From: Oscillospiraceae bacterium
GTDB lineage: Bacteria; Bacillota; Clostridia; Saccharofermentanales; Saccharofermentanaceae
NCBI GenBank assembly: GCA_902767145.1
Contig: CACXGG010000156.1
Location: 1 to 14,503, forward strand
Direction: 5' to 3'
Length of the DNA: 14,503 nucleotides
Shown here piece after piece: positions 8,564 through 14,503 of the stretch. The stretch's first letter is position 1. Each line of letters begins with the position of its first letter. The notes beneath the pieces are model-generated. The model searched no databases. It had not been told where the DNA came from and saw nothing but the letters and a program-made list of their open reading frames with translations. Both the position numbers and the translations under genes were made by a program.

Positions 8564-8596
8564 ACAATCCGTTACAATCCGTTACAAATTCGACAA
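8564..8596. repeat. Phased ACAA elements with a 10-base tandem repeat in the comM/ychF divergent gap
   Basis: The ten bases ACAATCCGTT occur twice in tandem (8564-8573 and 8574-8583). They are followed by ACAAATT at 8584 and CGACAAAG around 8593. ACAA therefore occurs at 8564, 8574, 8584 and 8593, about one helical turn apart, on one face of the DNA. The array lies between divergent genes, 54 to 86 bases upstream of comM and about 80 to 112 upstream of ychF, a natural place for a regulator. No regulator is identified, and slippage duplication of a 10-mer is the plain alternative. Confidence 0.55.
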
Positions 8597-8634
8597 AGTA
8601 AAATATATTTTATGGATATCTGCGAAAAGAGTTG

Positions 8635-8640
8635 TATAAT
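8635..8640 (+). promoter_or_regulatory. -10 element of the ychF promoter
   Basis: A perfect TATAAT on the plus strand, 36 bases before the ychF ATG; transcription would begin near 8647. At the expected distance upstream (8612-8617) the sequence is ATGGAT, a poor -35 match, so the promoter may be weak or need an activator. The region before it is AT-rich. No convincing promoter for the leftward comM unit was found in this gap. Confidence 0.55.
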
Positions 8641-8676
8641 CTTTAGGTATTTTTATTATTAAAAGAGGTAGATCAA

Positions 8677-9768
8677 ATGGAGATAGGAATCGTAGGACTT
8701 CCCAACGTAGGTAAGAGTACACTTTTCAATGCCATAACAAAGGCAGGTGCTGAATCGGCCAATTATCCCTTCTGCACCATAGAGCCCAATGTAGGTATCG
8801 TATCCGTCCCTGACAAGAGACTGGACGAGCTGGCTAAGATGTATGATCCGGAGAAGTATACTCCCGCTGTCATCAAGTTCGTTGATATCGCAGGTCTCGT
8901 AAAGGGGGCCAGCAAAGGTGAAGGTCTCGGCAACAAGTTCCTCTCCAATATCCGTGAAGTAGATGCCATCTGCCACGTAGTAAGATGCTTCGATGATGAC
9001 GATGTTGTCCATGTAGACGGAGGCGCAGATCCCGAGAGAGATATCGGGGTCATCGATCTTGAGCTCATCCTTTCCGATATGGAGATCATGGAGAAGAGGA
9101 TCGAGAGAACAAAGAAGATGATGAAGGGCGGCGACAAGTCCTTCCAGGCAGAACTCGACTGCTACGAGAAGATCTATGCATGCCTTGAGGCAGAAAAGCC
9201 TGCAAGATCCCTGGAGTTCACAGATGAGGAACTGGAGTTCACAAAGGATCTTCAGCTCATCTCCATGAAGCCTGTTCTCTTCTGTGCAAATATCGCAGAG
9301 GATGATATAAAGAATCCAGACATTCCCTATGTGAATAAAGTAAGAGAGATCGCAGCAAGGACCGACAGCGAGGTCGTTGTCATCTCCGCAAAGATCGAAG
9401 AAGAGCTTGGCCAGCTGGAGCCCGAAGACAGACAGATGTTCCTGGATGATCTGGGTATCGACAGCGCCGGACTCGACAAGATGATCCAGGCTTCCTACAA
9501 GCTCCTGGGTCTCATCTCCTTCCTGACAGCAGGTCCCCAGGAGGTACGTGCCTGGACCATCAAGAACGGGACAAAGGCTCCCCAGGCTGCAGGTAAGATC
9601 CATTCCGACTTTGAAAGAGGATTCATCAGAGCAGAGATCGTCGCATATGATGATCTTATGTCCTGCGGATCCATGGCAGCTGCCAAGGAAAAAGGTCTTG
9701 TAAGATCCGAGGGCAAGGAATATGTCATGAAGGATGGAGACGTTACCCTGTTCCGTTTCAACGTCTGA
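8677..9768 (+). CDS. ychF: YchF/Ola1-family redox-regulated ATPase
   Basis: YchF is a universally conserved Obg-related P-loop ATPase that binds ribosomes and is linked to stress responses and leaderless translation in other bacteria. The 363-residue product is full length. Motifs are the P-loop GLPNVGKST (7-15), G3-type DIAGLVKGASKGEGLGNKFL (70-89) and, in place of the GTPase NKxD, NIAE (205-208). That N-x-x-E change is the family signature that favours ATP over GTP. A coiled helical arm lies at about 130-175 and a C-terminal TGS domain at about 278-363 (GPQEVRAWTIKNGTKAPQAA and DFERGFIRAEI). The ATG has GAGG eight bases upstream. It is the only rightward gene, transcribed alone between its own promoter and a strong terminator. 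Confidence 0.97.
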   Translation: MEIGIVGLPNVGKSTLFNAITKAGAESANYPFCTIEPNVGIVSVPDKRLDELAKMYDPEKYTPAVIKFVDIAGLVKGASKGEGLGNKFLSNIREVDAICHVVRCFDDDDVVHVDGGADPERDIGVIDLELILSDMEIMEKRIERTKKMMKGGDKSFQAELDCYEKIYACLEAEKPARSLEFTDEELEFTKDLQLISMKPVLFCANIAEDDIKNPDIPYVNKVREIAARTDSEVVVISAKIEEELGQLEPEDRQMFLDDLGIDSAGLDKMIQASYKLLGLISFLTAGPQEVRAWTIKNGTKAPQAAGKIHSDFERGFIRAEIVAYDDLMSCGSMAAAKEKGLVRSEGKEYVMKDGDVTLFRFNV

Positions 9769-9789
9769 TATCTTTTTGAACTTAAGATC

Positions 9790-9820
9790 ATGGCTCCGCA
9801 TTCCTGCGGAGCCATTTTTG
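9790..9820 (+). terminator. Rho-independent terminator of ychF
   Basis: A perfect 11-base-pair stem, ATGGCTCCGCA (9790-9800) with TGCGGAGCCAT (9805-9815), has a four-base loop TTCC and runs directly into a T-tract (9815-9819). It begins 22 bases after the ychF stop. On the minus strand no T-tract follows, so it acts only for the rightward gene. Confidence 0.88.
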
Positions 9821-9835
9821 TTTCGGCTGTTTTAA

Positions 9836-9950
9836 AATTCTCCGAAATATGTACGTATTAAACTTCTACGTACCAAAAACGGAGAATTCTTATCAAGATT
9901 CTCCGTTTTTAAGTCGCTATTGCCTTACTTCGTCCCCGATTCGGAGAATT
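9836..9950. repeat. Four alternating AATTCTCCG/CGGAGAATT repeats in the convergent gap
   Basis: One motif occurs four times in alternating orientation: AATTCTCCG at 9836-9844, CGGAGAATT at 9880-9888, ATTCTCCG at 9898-9905 and CGGAGAATT at 9942-9950. Same-orientation copies are 61-62 bases apart, so the stretch looks like two diverged units of about 54 bases. The first unit also contains a perfect inner palindrome, GTACGTA (9851-9857) with TACGTAC (9867-9873). Copy 2 can pair with copy 1 or copy 3, and copy 3 with copy 2 or copy 4, so several foldings compete. It lies between convergent genes and includes no open frame. It could be a duplicated terminator or a small REP-like element. Confidence 0.6.
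9875..9910. terminator. Bidirectional terminator hairpin between ychF and the SanA-like gene
   Basis: AAAAACGGAGAAT (9875-9887) pairs perfectly over 13 bases with ATTCTCCGTTTTT (9898-9910), with a ten-base loop. Each arm ends in five T residues in its reading direction, so the hairpin can stop transcripts from both sides. It lies 49 bases beyond the stop of the leftward SanA-like gene and is the likely end of the polA-coaE unit. For ychF it is a second, backup terminator. Confidence 0.75.
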
Positions 9951-9958
9951 CTCTCTGA

Positions 9959-10651
9959 TCAGCCCAGGGTGGCTTCACCATTTCCGCCTATATCTATCTC
10001 GTCACCCAGGAATGTGGGCTTGGGCTTAATGATGCAGAAGAAGAAATCCTTCATCCTGGCCAGGATCTCCCTGGTGTTCCAGGTAAGGAGCGAGGATCTG
10101 GAAAAACCGTGGCCTGTGGCACATACTCCCTGCACTTCCATACCCATGGCATTGGCATTATAAAGGGATCTGTAGAGATGGTATCTCTGGGTGACGACGA
10201 TGGCGCTTTCCACACCGAAGATCTCCTTAGCCCTGTACATAGTCTCGTAGGTGGAGAATCCCGCGTGGTCCATAAAGATGTCTTCAGACGGCACGCCTCT
10301 TTCCATGGCATAATTTCTCATTACGTTTACTTCGTCGTAGTTGCTCTTACCGTGGTCACCGCTCATGAGGATCTTGGGAGCCTTGCCTTCGAAATAAAGA
10401 TCCACGGCGATATTTATCCTGTCCTCAAGAAGGGGCGACGGTGTATCTTCATAAACACCGCAGCCCAGGACGATGATGCAGTCAGCATCTTCTATGGTGA
10501 CATCTGATATATCGTCGAAGATCTTTCCCTTTGTTGAAAAGACTACTGCAAGATTTGTGGCTGTTGCCACTATAACTGCGATGATAAAGACGATGAATAC
10601 GGCTTTAAACAGATTCTTTATCTCTTTTTTGGTCGGCTTTTGAATATTCAT
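9959..10651 (-). CDS. SanA/YdcF-type (DUF218) membrane-anchored protein
   Basis: A 230-residue protein with an N-terminal signal anchor (about residues 15-39, preceded by KPTKKEIKNLFK) and a DUF218 domain outside the membrane. Family features in order are DCIIVLGCGVY (57-67), LLEDRINIAVDLY (74-86), KILMSGDHG (93-101), DEVNVMRNYA (106-115), FSTYETMYRAKEIF (132-145) and VVTQRYHLYRSLY (152-164). In E. coli, SanA affects vancomycin exclusion and ElyC affects envelope synthesis; the reaction of the family is not settled, so the role here is given as envelope-related. The ATG at 10649-10651 lies 47 bases inside the preceding small membrane gene, with only a weak AGAGATAAG ribosome site. No later start keeps the basic segment before the helix. 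It is the last gene of the polA-coaE unit and precedes a terminator hairpin. Confidence 0.87.
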   Translation of the reverse strand: MNIQKPTKKEIKNLFKAVFIVFIIAVIVATATNLAVVFSTKGKIFDDISDVTIEDADCIIVLGCGVYEDTPSPLLEDRINIAVDLYFEGKAPKILMSGDHGKSNYDEVNVMRNYAMERGVPSEDIFMDHAGFSTYETMYRAKEIFGVESAIVVTQRYHLYRSLYNANAMGMEVQGVCATGHGFSRSSLLTWNTREILARMKDFFFCIIKPKPTFLGDEIDIGGNGEATLG

Positions 10652-10940
10652 TACTTATCTCTTTCATCTTTTTCCCGAGGAAGATGATGGTCACCATAGA
10701 CATGAGGAATATGAAGAGCATCATGGACTCGGATATTACTGCGAATATCATCGGAAGATCGATGATCGCAAAGAATAGAATGGCGACAAGGACAGTTCCC
10801 GAAAGATGGACTGCACTTGTGGCGATTATATATTTTCTCAGATCGGGATTAACCGGAAACGGTGCTCCGGCAATGAGATATATAAGGAAGGCCGCACTTA
10901 AGGCAGCACATACCAGAGCTGTTATAAGTCCGGTACTCAT
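10605..10940 (-). CDS. Small three-helix membrane protein of unknown function
   Basis: A 111-residue protein I do not recognise. It has three hydrophobic stretches (about 4-25, 37-59 and 64-88) and a charged cytoplasmic-type tail rich in Lys, Glu and Asp (about 90-111). No catalytic motif or cysteine pair is visible. It is supported as a real gene by its start, which overlaps the coaE stop as ATGA (10937-10940) with GAGG nine bases upstream, and by its plausible membrane topology. Its last 47 bases double as the start of the SanA-like gene in another frame. Position suggests a membrane partner of the SanA-like protein, but nothing in the sequence proves that. Confidence 0.75.
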   Translation of the reverse strand: MSTGLITALVCAALSAAFLIYLIAGAPFPVNPDLRKYIIATSAVHLSGTVLVAILFFAIIDLPMIFAVISESMMLFIFLMSMVTIIFLGKKMKEISNEYSKADQKRDKESV

Positions 10941-11545
10941 ATACGGATACCTCTTTCGTGAAGCTGCTCCTTAATGAGCTTTTCAACTTTCTCATTAAGG
11001 TCTTCAAGGCTTCCTGAATTATCTATCTCAAAGTCAGCAAGGGCTGCATATTCGTCGTTGGTCATCTGGACTGCCATGCGCCTTTTTGCATCCTCGCGGT
11101 CAAGTCCCCTGTCCACCAGTCTATCAAGCCTGATGCTGTCGTCGCATGTTACGGCCCAGATCTGGTTGCAGTGGTCAACAAATCCCTTGCTAACGGGAAT
11201 AGGAACATCAAGGACTACACACTTTGTCTTCTTCTCCCTCTCCTTCTGAAGTTCCTCATCCATATACTCAAATACATACTTGTGGATGATGGAGGAAAGG
11301 ATATCCAGGAGCTTGTTATCCGTGAAGACGATGGAAGATACATACTTCCTGTTCAGTGAACCGTCACTGCTAAGAGCCCTCTTTCCGAAGACCTCAGCGA
11401 TCTCGGGAATAGCTCTTCCGTCTTCTCCCGTGACCATCCTGGATATCTCGTCAGCATCCAGGACCCTGAGTCCTTTCTCTGCCAGGATACCGCTTACGGT
11501 ACTCTTGCCTGATCCTATTGCACCCGTTATACCTAAAACGAACAT
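10937..11545 (-). CDS. coaE: Dephospho-CoA kinase
   Basis: Catalyses the last step of coenzyme A synthesis, ATP-dependent phosphorylation of the 3'-hydroxyl of dephospho-CoA, in the cytoplasm. The 202-residue length is typical. Motifs are the P-loop GAIGSGKST (8-16), LDADEISRMV soon after, a central LDVPIPVSKGF, the lid LDRLVDRGLDREDAKRRMAVQ, and a late FEIDNSGSLEDL matching the family VIDNSG ending. The start is ATG 11543-11545, one base after the polA stop, with GGAGG nine bases upstream in the polA end. An in-frame ATG 39 bases earlier, inside polA, lacks this ribosome site and adds a non-family leader. polA followed by coaE is a common Firmicutes arrangement. Confidence 0.95.
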   Translation of the reverse strand: MFVLGITGAIGSGKSTVSGILAEKGLRVLDADEISRMVTGEDGRAIPEIAEVFGKRALSSDGSLNRKYVSSIVFTDNKLLDILSSIIHKYVFEYMDEELQKEREKKTKCVVLDVPIPVSKGFVDHCNQIWAVTCDDSIRLDRLVDRGLDREDAKRRMAVQMTNDEYAALADFEIDNSGSLEDLNEKVEKLIKEQLHERGIRI

Positions 11546-11546
11546 C

Positions 11547-14231
11547 TTATTTTGCCTCCAGCCAGTTTTTGCCGATATGCACATCGGCTACAAGGGGGAT
11601 ATCGAGCGTGACTGCAGATTCCATCTCCCTCTTGAGAAGATCTGCCGCCTTCTGTGCATCCTTCTCATCGCATTCGACTATAAGTTCGTCGTGGACCTGC
11701 ATGATGAGCTTTGCATCGGGAAGTTCCTCCCGGAGCGCCAGATAGACCTTGTTCATGGCGATCTTTATTATGTCGGCGGCAGTGCCCTGGATAGGCGTAT
11801 TCATTGCCACCCTGTATCCGAAGTTCTTAACGTTCCTGTTCTGGCTCTTGAGCTCGGTGAGCTCCCTTCTCCTGCCGAACATGGTCTCCACATATCCCAG
11901 CTTCTCGCCTGTAACCTTAAGGCTCTCCAGAAATCCTGTGATCCCCGGGAACTGCTTTCCGTAGTCCTCGATGAGCTGGCCTGCCTCCCTGAAGGAGATG
12001 CCCAGGTCGTTGGAAAGACCGTAGTCTGAGATACCGTAGATGATACTGAAGTTGACCGTCTTGGCCATGGATCTCATCCTGGGAGTTACATCCTCCTTTT
12101 CGACACCGAAGACCTTCATGGCTGTCCTGGTATGGATATCATCGCCGTTTATGAAAGCTTCGGACATGACCTCATCCTTACTCATGGCAGCAAGGAGTCT
12201 CAGCTCGATCTGGGAATAGTCGGCATCAACCAGGACCTTTCCCTCAGGAGCTATGAAGCACTCCCTGATCCTTCCGCCGTCAGATGACCTGACAGGGATA
12301 TTCTGAAGGTTGGGCTCAGTGGAAGAGAGCCTTCCCGTATTTGTCATGGCCTGGGTAAAGGTAGTCCTTATCCTGCCGTCTTCTTCTATCTTGTCCTGAA
12401 GTCCCACTGCATATGTGGAATCAAGCTTTGAAAGACCTCTGTACTCGATGATCCTGGAGATGGAAGGATGATATTCCTTAAGCCTGTTGAGCTCGTCTAT
12501 CGATGTGGAATATACTCCCGTCTTTCCCTTCTTTCCGTGGGGCAGGGCCAGCTTGTCGCTGTCGAAGAGAACCTCAGCCAGCTGCTTGGGAGATGCGATA
12601 TTAAACTTTACTCCCGTAAGGTCGTATATCTCGTTTTCAGTCTTTCTGAGCCTGTCAGAGAACTCCTGATGAAGCTCCGAGAGCATATCCTTGGAAACGT
12701 ACATTCCGTTTCTTTCAATGGCATCAAGGGTCACTACCAGAGGAAATTCTATCTCATAAAGGAGCTTCTCCTTCTTCTTCTGTGAGATGATGCTGTCGAG
12801 GCGTCTTGCGATAAAGAGGTTAAGTACTACTCTCTTAGCAGCGGAAAGGCTTACTGACTCCTGGGGTTCCCCGAAGAGCTGGGCAGTAAGATCCAGCTGC
12901 TTAGGTGCCAGGTCCTCGTCCTCCAGCGGATAGGGCCTGAAGAAAAGGCTCTCATAGAGCCTGGAGATATCAGGCCTGCTGCCGTCTATAAGATTAAATA
13001 CATAACCTGCGATGGCTGTATCAAATACATATTCGATGCCGGGAAGCGCCCTGTGCATCTCCTTGGACCTGTTCTTGTAATCGAAGGATACCAGCTTTAT
13101 ATCCTTATGTCCCTTGAAGATATCGTAAAGATCGTCAGGATCCTTTACAAAGACCCTGCTGTCGTTATAAAGGGCAAGGAGTGCTTTTCCGGAAACGAAG
13201 TCCACACCTGCCATATCCCCGTCCTTAAGGACTATATCCTCATTTTCTACTATATGGATACTCTTGTTAAGGGTCTCGAAAAGATCAGAAAGTTCTTTTA
13301 TCTCGGGATCCTCATCCTCCGCGTCGGGAGCAGTGACAGTGGCCTTCATATCATCAAGTCCCAGCTTCTTGGTGAGCTGCCTCAGGGAAAGCCTGTACAG
13401 GGCATCGTAAAGGCCCTGTCTGTCCTTTATATCGCGGTAGGAGATATCATCTGTTCCGAAGGGCACGGGAACATTTCTGTCTATGGTGCAGAGCTTCAGG
13501 TTAAGATCGAGAAGCTCCCTGGATGATGAGATATTCTTTGCAAGAGCCGGAGTCATCTTGTCAGTATTGGCAAGAACGCCCTCCAGATCCTTATACTCGG
13601 CGATGAGCTTAAAGGCCGTCTTCTCACCTACTTTATCCACGCCCTTTATGTTATCTGACGTATCACCCATAAGTGCCTTAACATAGACGAAAACATCAGG
13701 TTCAACCCCATATGTTTCCTTAAAGGACTCCCTGGTGATAAGGACCCTGGGCGGCTTACCCTTGCCGCTCTGGGGCATGATGACCTTTACGCGGTCACTG
13801 AGGAGCTGGTAGTCGTCGTGGTCACCACTCAGGATAAAGACTTCGTCTCCTGCTTCTTCACCGAGCCTTGAAAGGGTACCGATGAGATCGTCTGCCTCAT
13901 AGCCCTCCATCTCCATACGGGATATACCCATGAGGTCAAGAAGTTCCTTGACTATGGGCATCTGCTGTGAGAGCTCCGGGGGCATACCCTTTCTCTGTGC
14001 CTTATATTCTGAAGACATCTTATGTCTGAAAGTGGGAGCCTTCAGGTCGAAGAGCACACAGATATCAGTAGGTCCGTACTCGTCCCTTACGCTCAGGAGC
14101 GTATTGAAAAATCCGTTCAGGGCTCCTGTGGGAGTACCGTCGGGAGCTGTCATTGGGGCACGGCCGTAAACGGCATAAAATGCCCTGTTCATAATGGAAT
14201 TTCCGTCGACGAGTAAGATCTTTTTATTCAT
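11547..14231 (-). CDS. polA: DNA polymerase I
   Basis: The repair and Okazaki-maturation polymerase; 894 residues, normal length. The N-terminal 5'-nuclease domain (1-290) shows LLVDGNSIMNRAF, YEADDLIGTL (111-120), SGDHDDYQLL (135-144) and GDTSDNIKGVDKVGEKTA (189-206). The middle 3'-5' exonuclease-like region (about 325-480) has lost key acids: VDFVSG stands where active enzymes have FDTET, and SFDYKNR where they have the NLKYD motif, so proofreading is probably absent. The polymerase domain (about 490-894) is intact: motif A VDADYSQIELR (Asp669), motif B RSMAKTVNFSIIYG (720-733) and motif C MQVHDEL (Asp848). The start is ATG 14229-14231, opening MNKKILLVDGNS. It overlaps the stop of the upstream activase-like gene by eight bases and lies just after a purine-rich AGGAAAGAG. 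A start 42 bases upstream is rejected as non-family. Confidence 0.97.
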   Translation of the reverse strand: MNKKILLVDGNSIMNRAFYAVYGRAPMTAPDGTPTGALNGFFNTLLSVRDEYGPTDICVLFDLKAPTFRHKMSSEYKAQRKGMPPELSQQMPIVKELLDLMGISRMEMEGYEADDLIGTLSRLGEEAGDEVFILSGDHDDYQLLSDRVKVIMPQSGKGKPPRVLITRESFKETYGVEPDVFVYVKALMGDTSDNIKGVDKVGEKTAFKLIAEYKDLEGVLANTDKMTPALAKNISSSRELLDLNLKLCTIDRNVPVPFGTDDISYRDIKDRQGLYDALYRLSLRQLTKKLGLDDMKATVTAPDAEDEDPEIKELSDLFETLNKSIHIVENEDIVLKDGDMAGVDFVSGKALLALYNDSRVFVKDPDDLYDIFKGHKDIKLVSFDYKNRSKEMHRALPGIEYVFDTAIAGYVFNLIDGSRPDISRLYESLFFRPYPLEDEDLAPKQLDLTAQLFGEPQESVSLSAAKRVVLNLFIARRLDSIISQKKKEKLLYEIEFPLVVTLDAIERNGMYVSKDMLSELHQEFSDRLRKTENEIYDLTGVKFNIASPKQLAEVLFDSDKLALPHGKKGKTGVYSTSIDELNRLKEYHPSISRIIEYRGLSKLDSTYAVGLQDKIEEDGRIRTTFTQAMTNTGRLSSTEPNLQNIPVRSSDGGRIRECFIAPEGKVLVDADYSQIELRLLAAMSKDEVMSEAFINGDDIHTRTAMKVFGVEKEDVTPRMRSMAKTVNFSIIYGISDYGLSNDLGISFREAGQLIEDYGKQFPGITGFLESLKVTGEKLGYVETMFGRRRELTELKSQNRNVKNFGYRVAMNTPIQGTAADIIKIAMNKVYLALREELPDAKLIMQVHDELIVECDEKDAQKAADLLKREMESAVTLDIPLVADVHIGKNWLEAK

Positions 14232-14503
14232 CTTTCTTCTCTTTCCTGTCAAGACGGCTCTGATGCACGGCATGGGCCGTGGAGATCATGAGCTTGATCC
14301 TGTTGAGCTGGTTGGCCTCGGATGCACCGGGGTCATAGTCGATGGGGATGATGTTGCTCATGGGATACTGTCTTCTCAGCTCCTTGATCATTCCCTTACC
14401 TGTTACATGGTTGGGCAGGCATGCGAAGGGCTGGGCGCAGATGATATTCGGTACACCGTCCTGGATGAGCTCGATCATCTCAGCCGTCAGGAACCATCCC
14501 TCA
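14224..14503 (-). CDS. C-terminal end of a 2-hydroxyacyl-CoA dehydratase activase-related protein (partial)
   Basis: The frame is open to the right edge, so only the last 92 residues or so are present; a Met at 14476-14478 is internal, not the start. The sequence EGWFLTAEMIELIQDG, then CAQPFACLPNHVTGKG, then PIDYDPGASEANQLNRIKLM is the highly conserved ending of very large clostridial proteins. These join a BadF/HgdC-type ATPase activator part to a DUF2229/dehydratase-like part. The paired cysteines in CAQPFAC are likely Fe-S ligands by analogy. In fermenting anaerobes such activators use ATP to drive an electron into (R)-2-hydroxyacyl-CoA dehydratases, but the long fused version is found widely and its own substrate is not established. 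A charged tail (SRLDRKEKKDE) ends it. Its stop overlaps the polA start by eight bases, so it heads or extends the polA-coaE transcript. Confidence 0.85.
   Translation of the reverse strand, partial: EGWFLTAEMIELIQDGVPNIICAQPFACLPNHVTGKGMIKELRRQYPMSNIIPIDYDPGASEANQLNRIKLMISTAHAVHQSRLDRKEKKDE

Noticed and set aside
8511..8567. Longer comM with a start at 8567
   Set aside because: It would add a cysteine-rich leader not seen in the family and would start within the phased repeats; AGGA before 8510 supports the shorter form.
8511..8676. Riboswitch or small RNA in the comM/ychF gap
   Set aside because: The gap is AT-rich with only short inverted repeats and no recognisable conserved riboswitch core.
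8659..9801. Stop-free 380-codon reading frame on the minus strand across all of ychF
   Set aside because: It lies exactly antisense to a full-length, highly conserved ychF, has a cysteine- and leucine-rich composition unlike a known family, and no ribosome site was found; it is a codon-bias shadow.
9769..9958. CRISPR-like array in the convergent gap
   Set aside because: The repeats are only 8-9 bases, alternate in orientation and number four; hairpins explain them better.
11280..12029. 249-codon plus-strand frame over the coaE start and polA end
   Set aside because: It runs antisense to two clear genes and shows no recognisable motif.
14232..14273. Longer polA with 14 extra N-terminal residues
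   Set aside because: It overlaps the activase end by 50 bases and adds sequence before the conserved nuclease opening; the purine-rich site sits before 14231.

Overview
The window looks like chromosomal core DNA from an anaerobic member of the Clostridia (Bacillota). Three things support this: the run comM-dprA-topA-trmFO, a typical Firmicutes order; the C-terminus of a large 2-hydroxyacyl-CoA-dehydratase-activase-like protein, a family typical of anaerobic clostridia; and strong AGGAGG-type ribosome sites. I cannot place it to genus. There are no tRNA or rRNA genes, no CRISPR array and no insertion sequence, and almost every base is coding.

Layout. Transcription is leftward except for one gene. 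From right to left, the first leftward unit (14503 to 9959) carries the end of the activase-like protein, polA (DNA polymerase I), coaE (dephospho-CoA kinase), a three-helix small membrane protein of unknown function, and a SanA/YdcF-type (DUF218) membrane-anchored protein. Its genes overlap or abut by a few bases, so it reads as one transcript. It ends at 9875-9910 in a hairpin that can work in both directions, inside a 190-base convergent gap. The gap also holds the terminator of ychF, the only rightward gene (8677-9768).

A 166-base divergent gap (8511-8676) separates ychF from the second leftward unit: comM, dprA, topA, trmFO, a DUF624/YesL-like multi-pass membrane protein with an acidic tail, a membrane-anchored PP2C phosphatase, and a partial gene whose product looks like a PP2C fold without its catalytic aspartates. 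dprA starts directly after the comM stop. topA appears to have its own strong sigma-70-type promoter inside the last codons of dprA, so topA and the genes after it can be expressed apart from the competence-type genes.

Together the genes cover DNA uptake and recombination (ComM, DprA), DNA topology and repair synthesis (TopA, PolA), tRNA modification (TrmFO), CoA synthesis (CoaE), a ribosome-associated ATPase (YchF), and an envelope or signalling group at the left edge. I see no obvious new defence or mobile system. The most interesting items are the phosphatase/pseudophosphatase pair with its membrane neighbour, four helically phased ACAA elements in the comM/ychF gap, and the alternating GGAGAATT repeats in the convergent gap.
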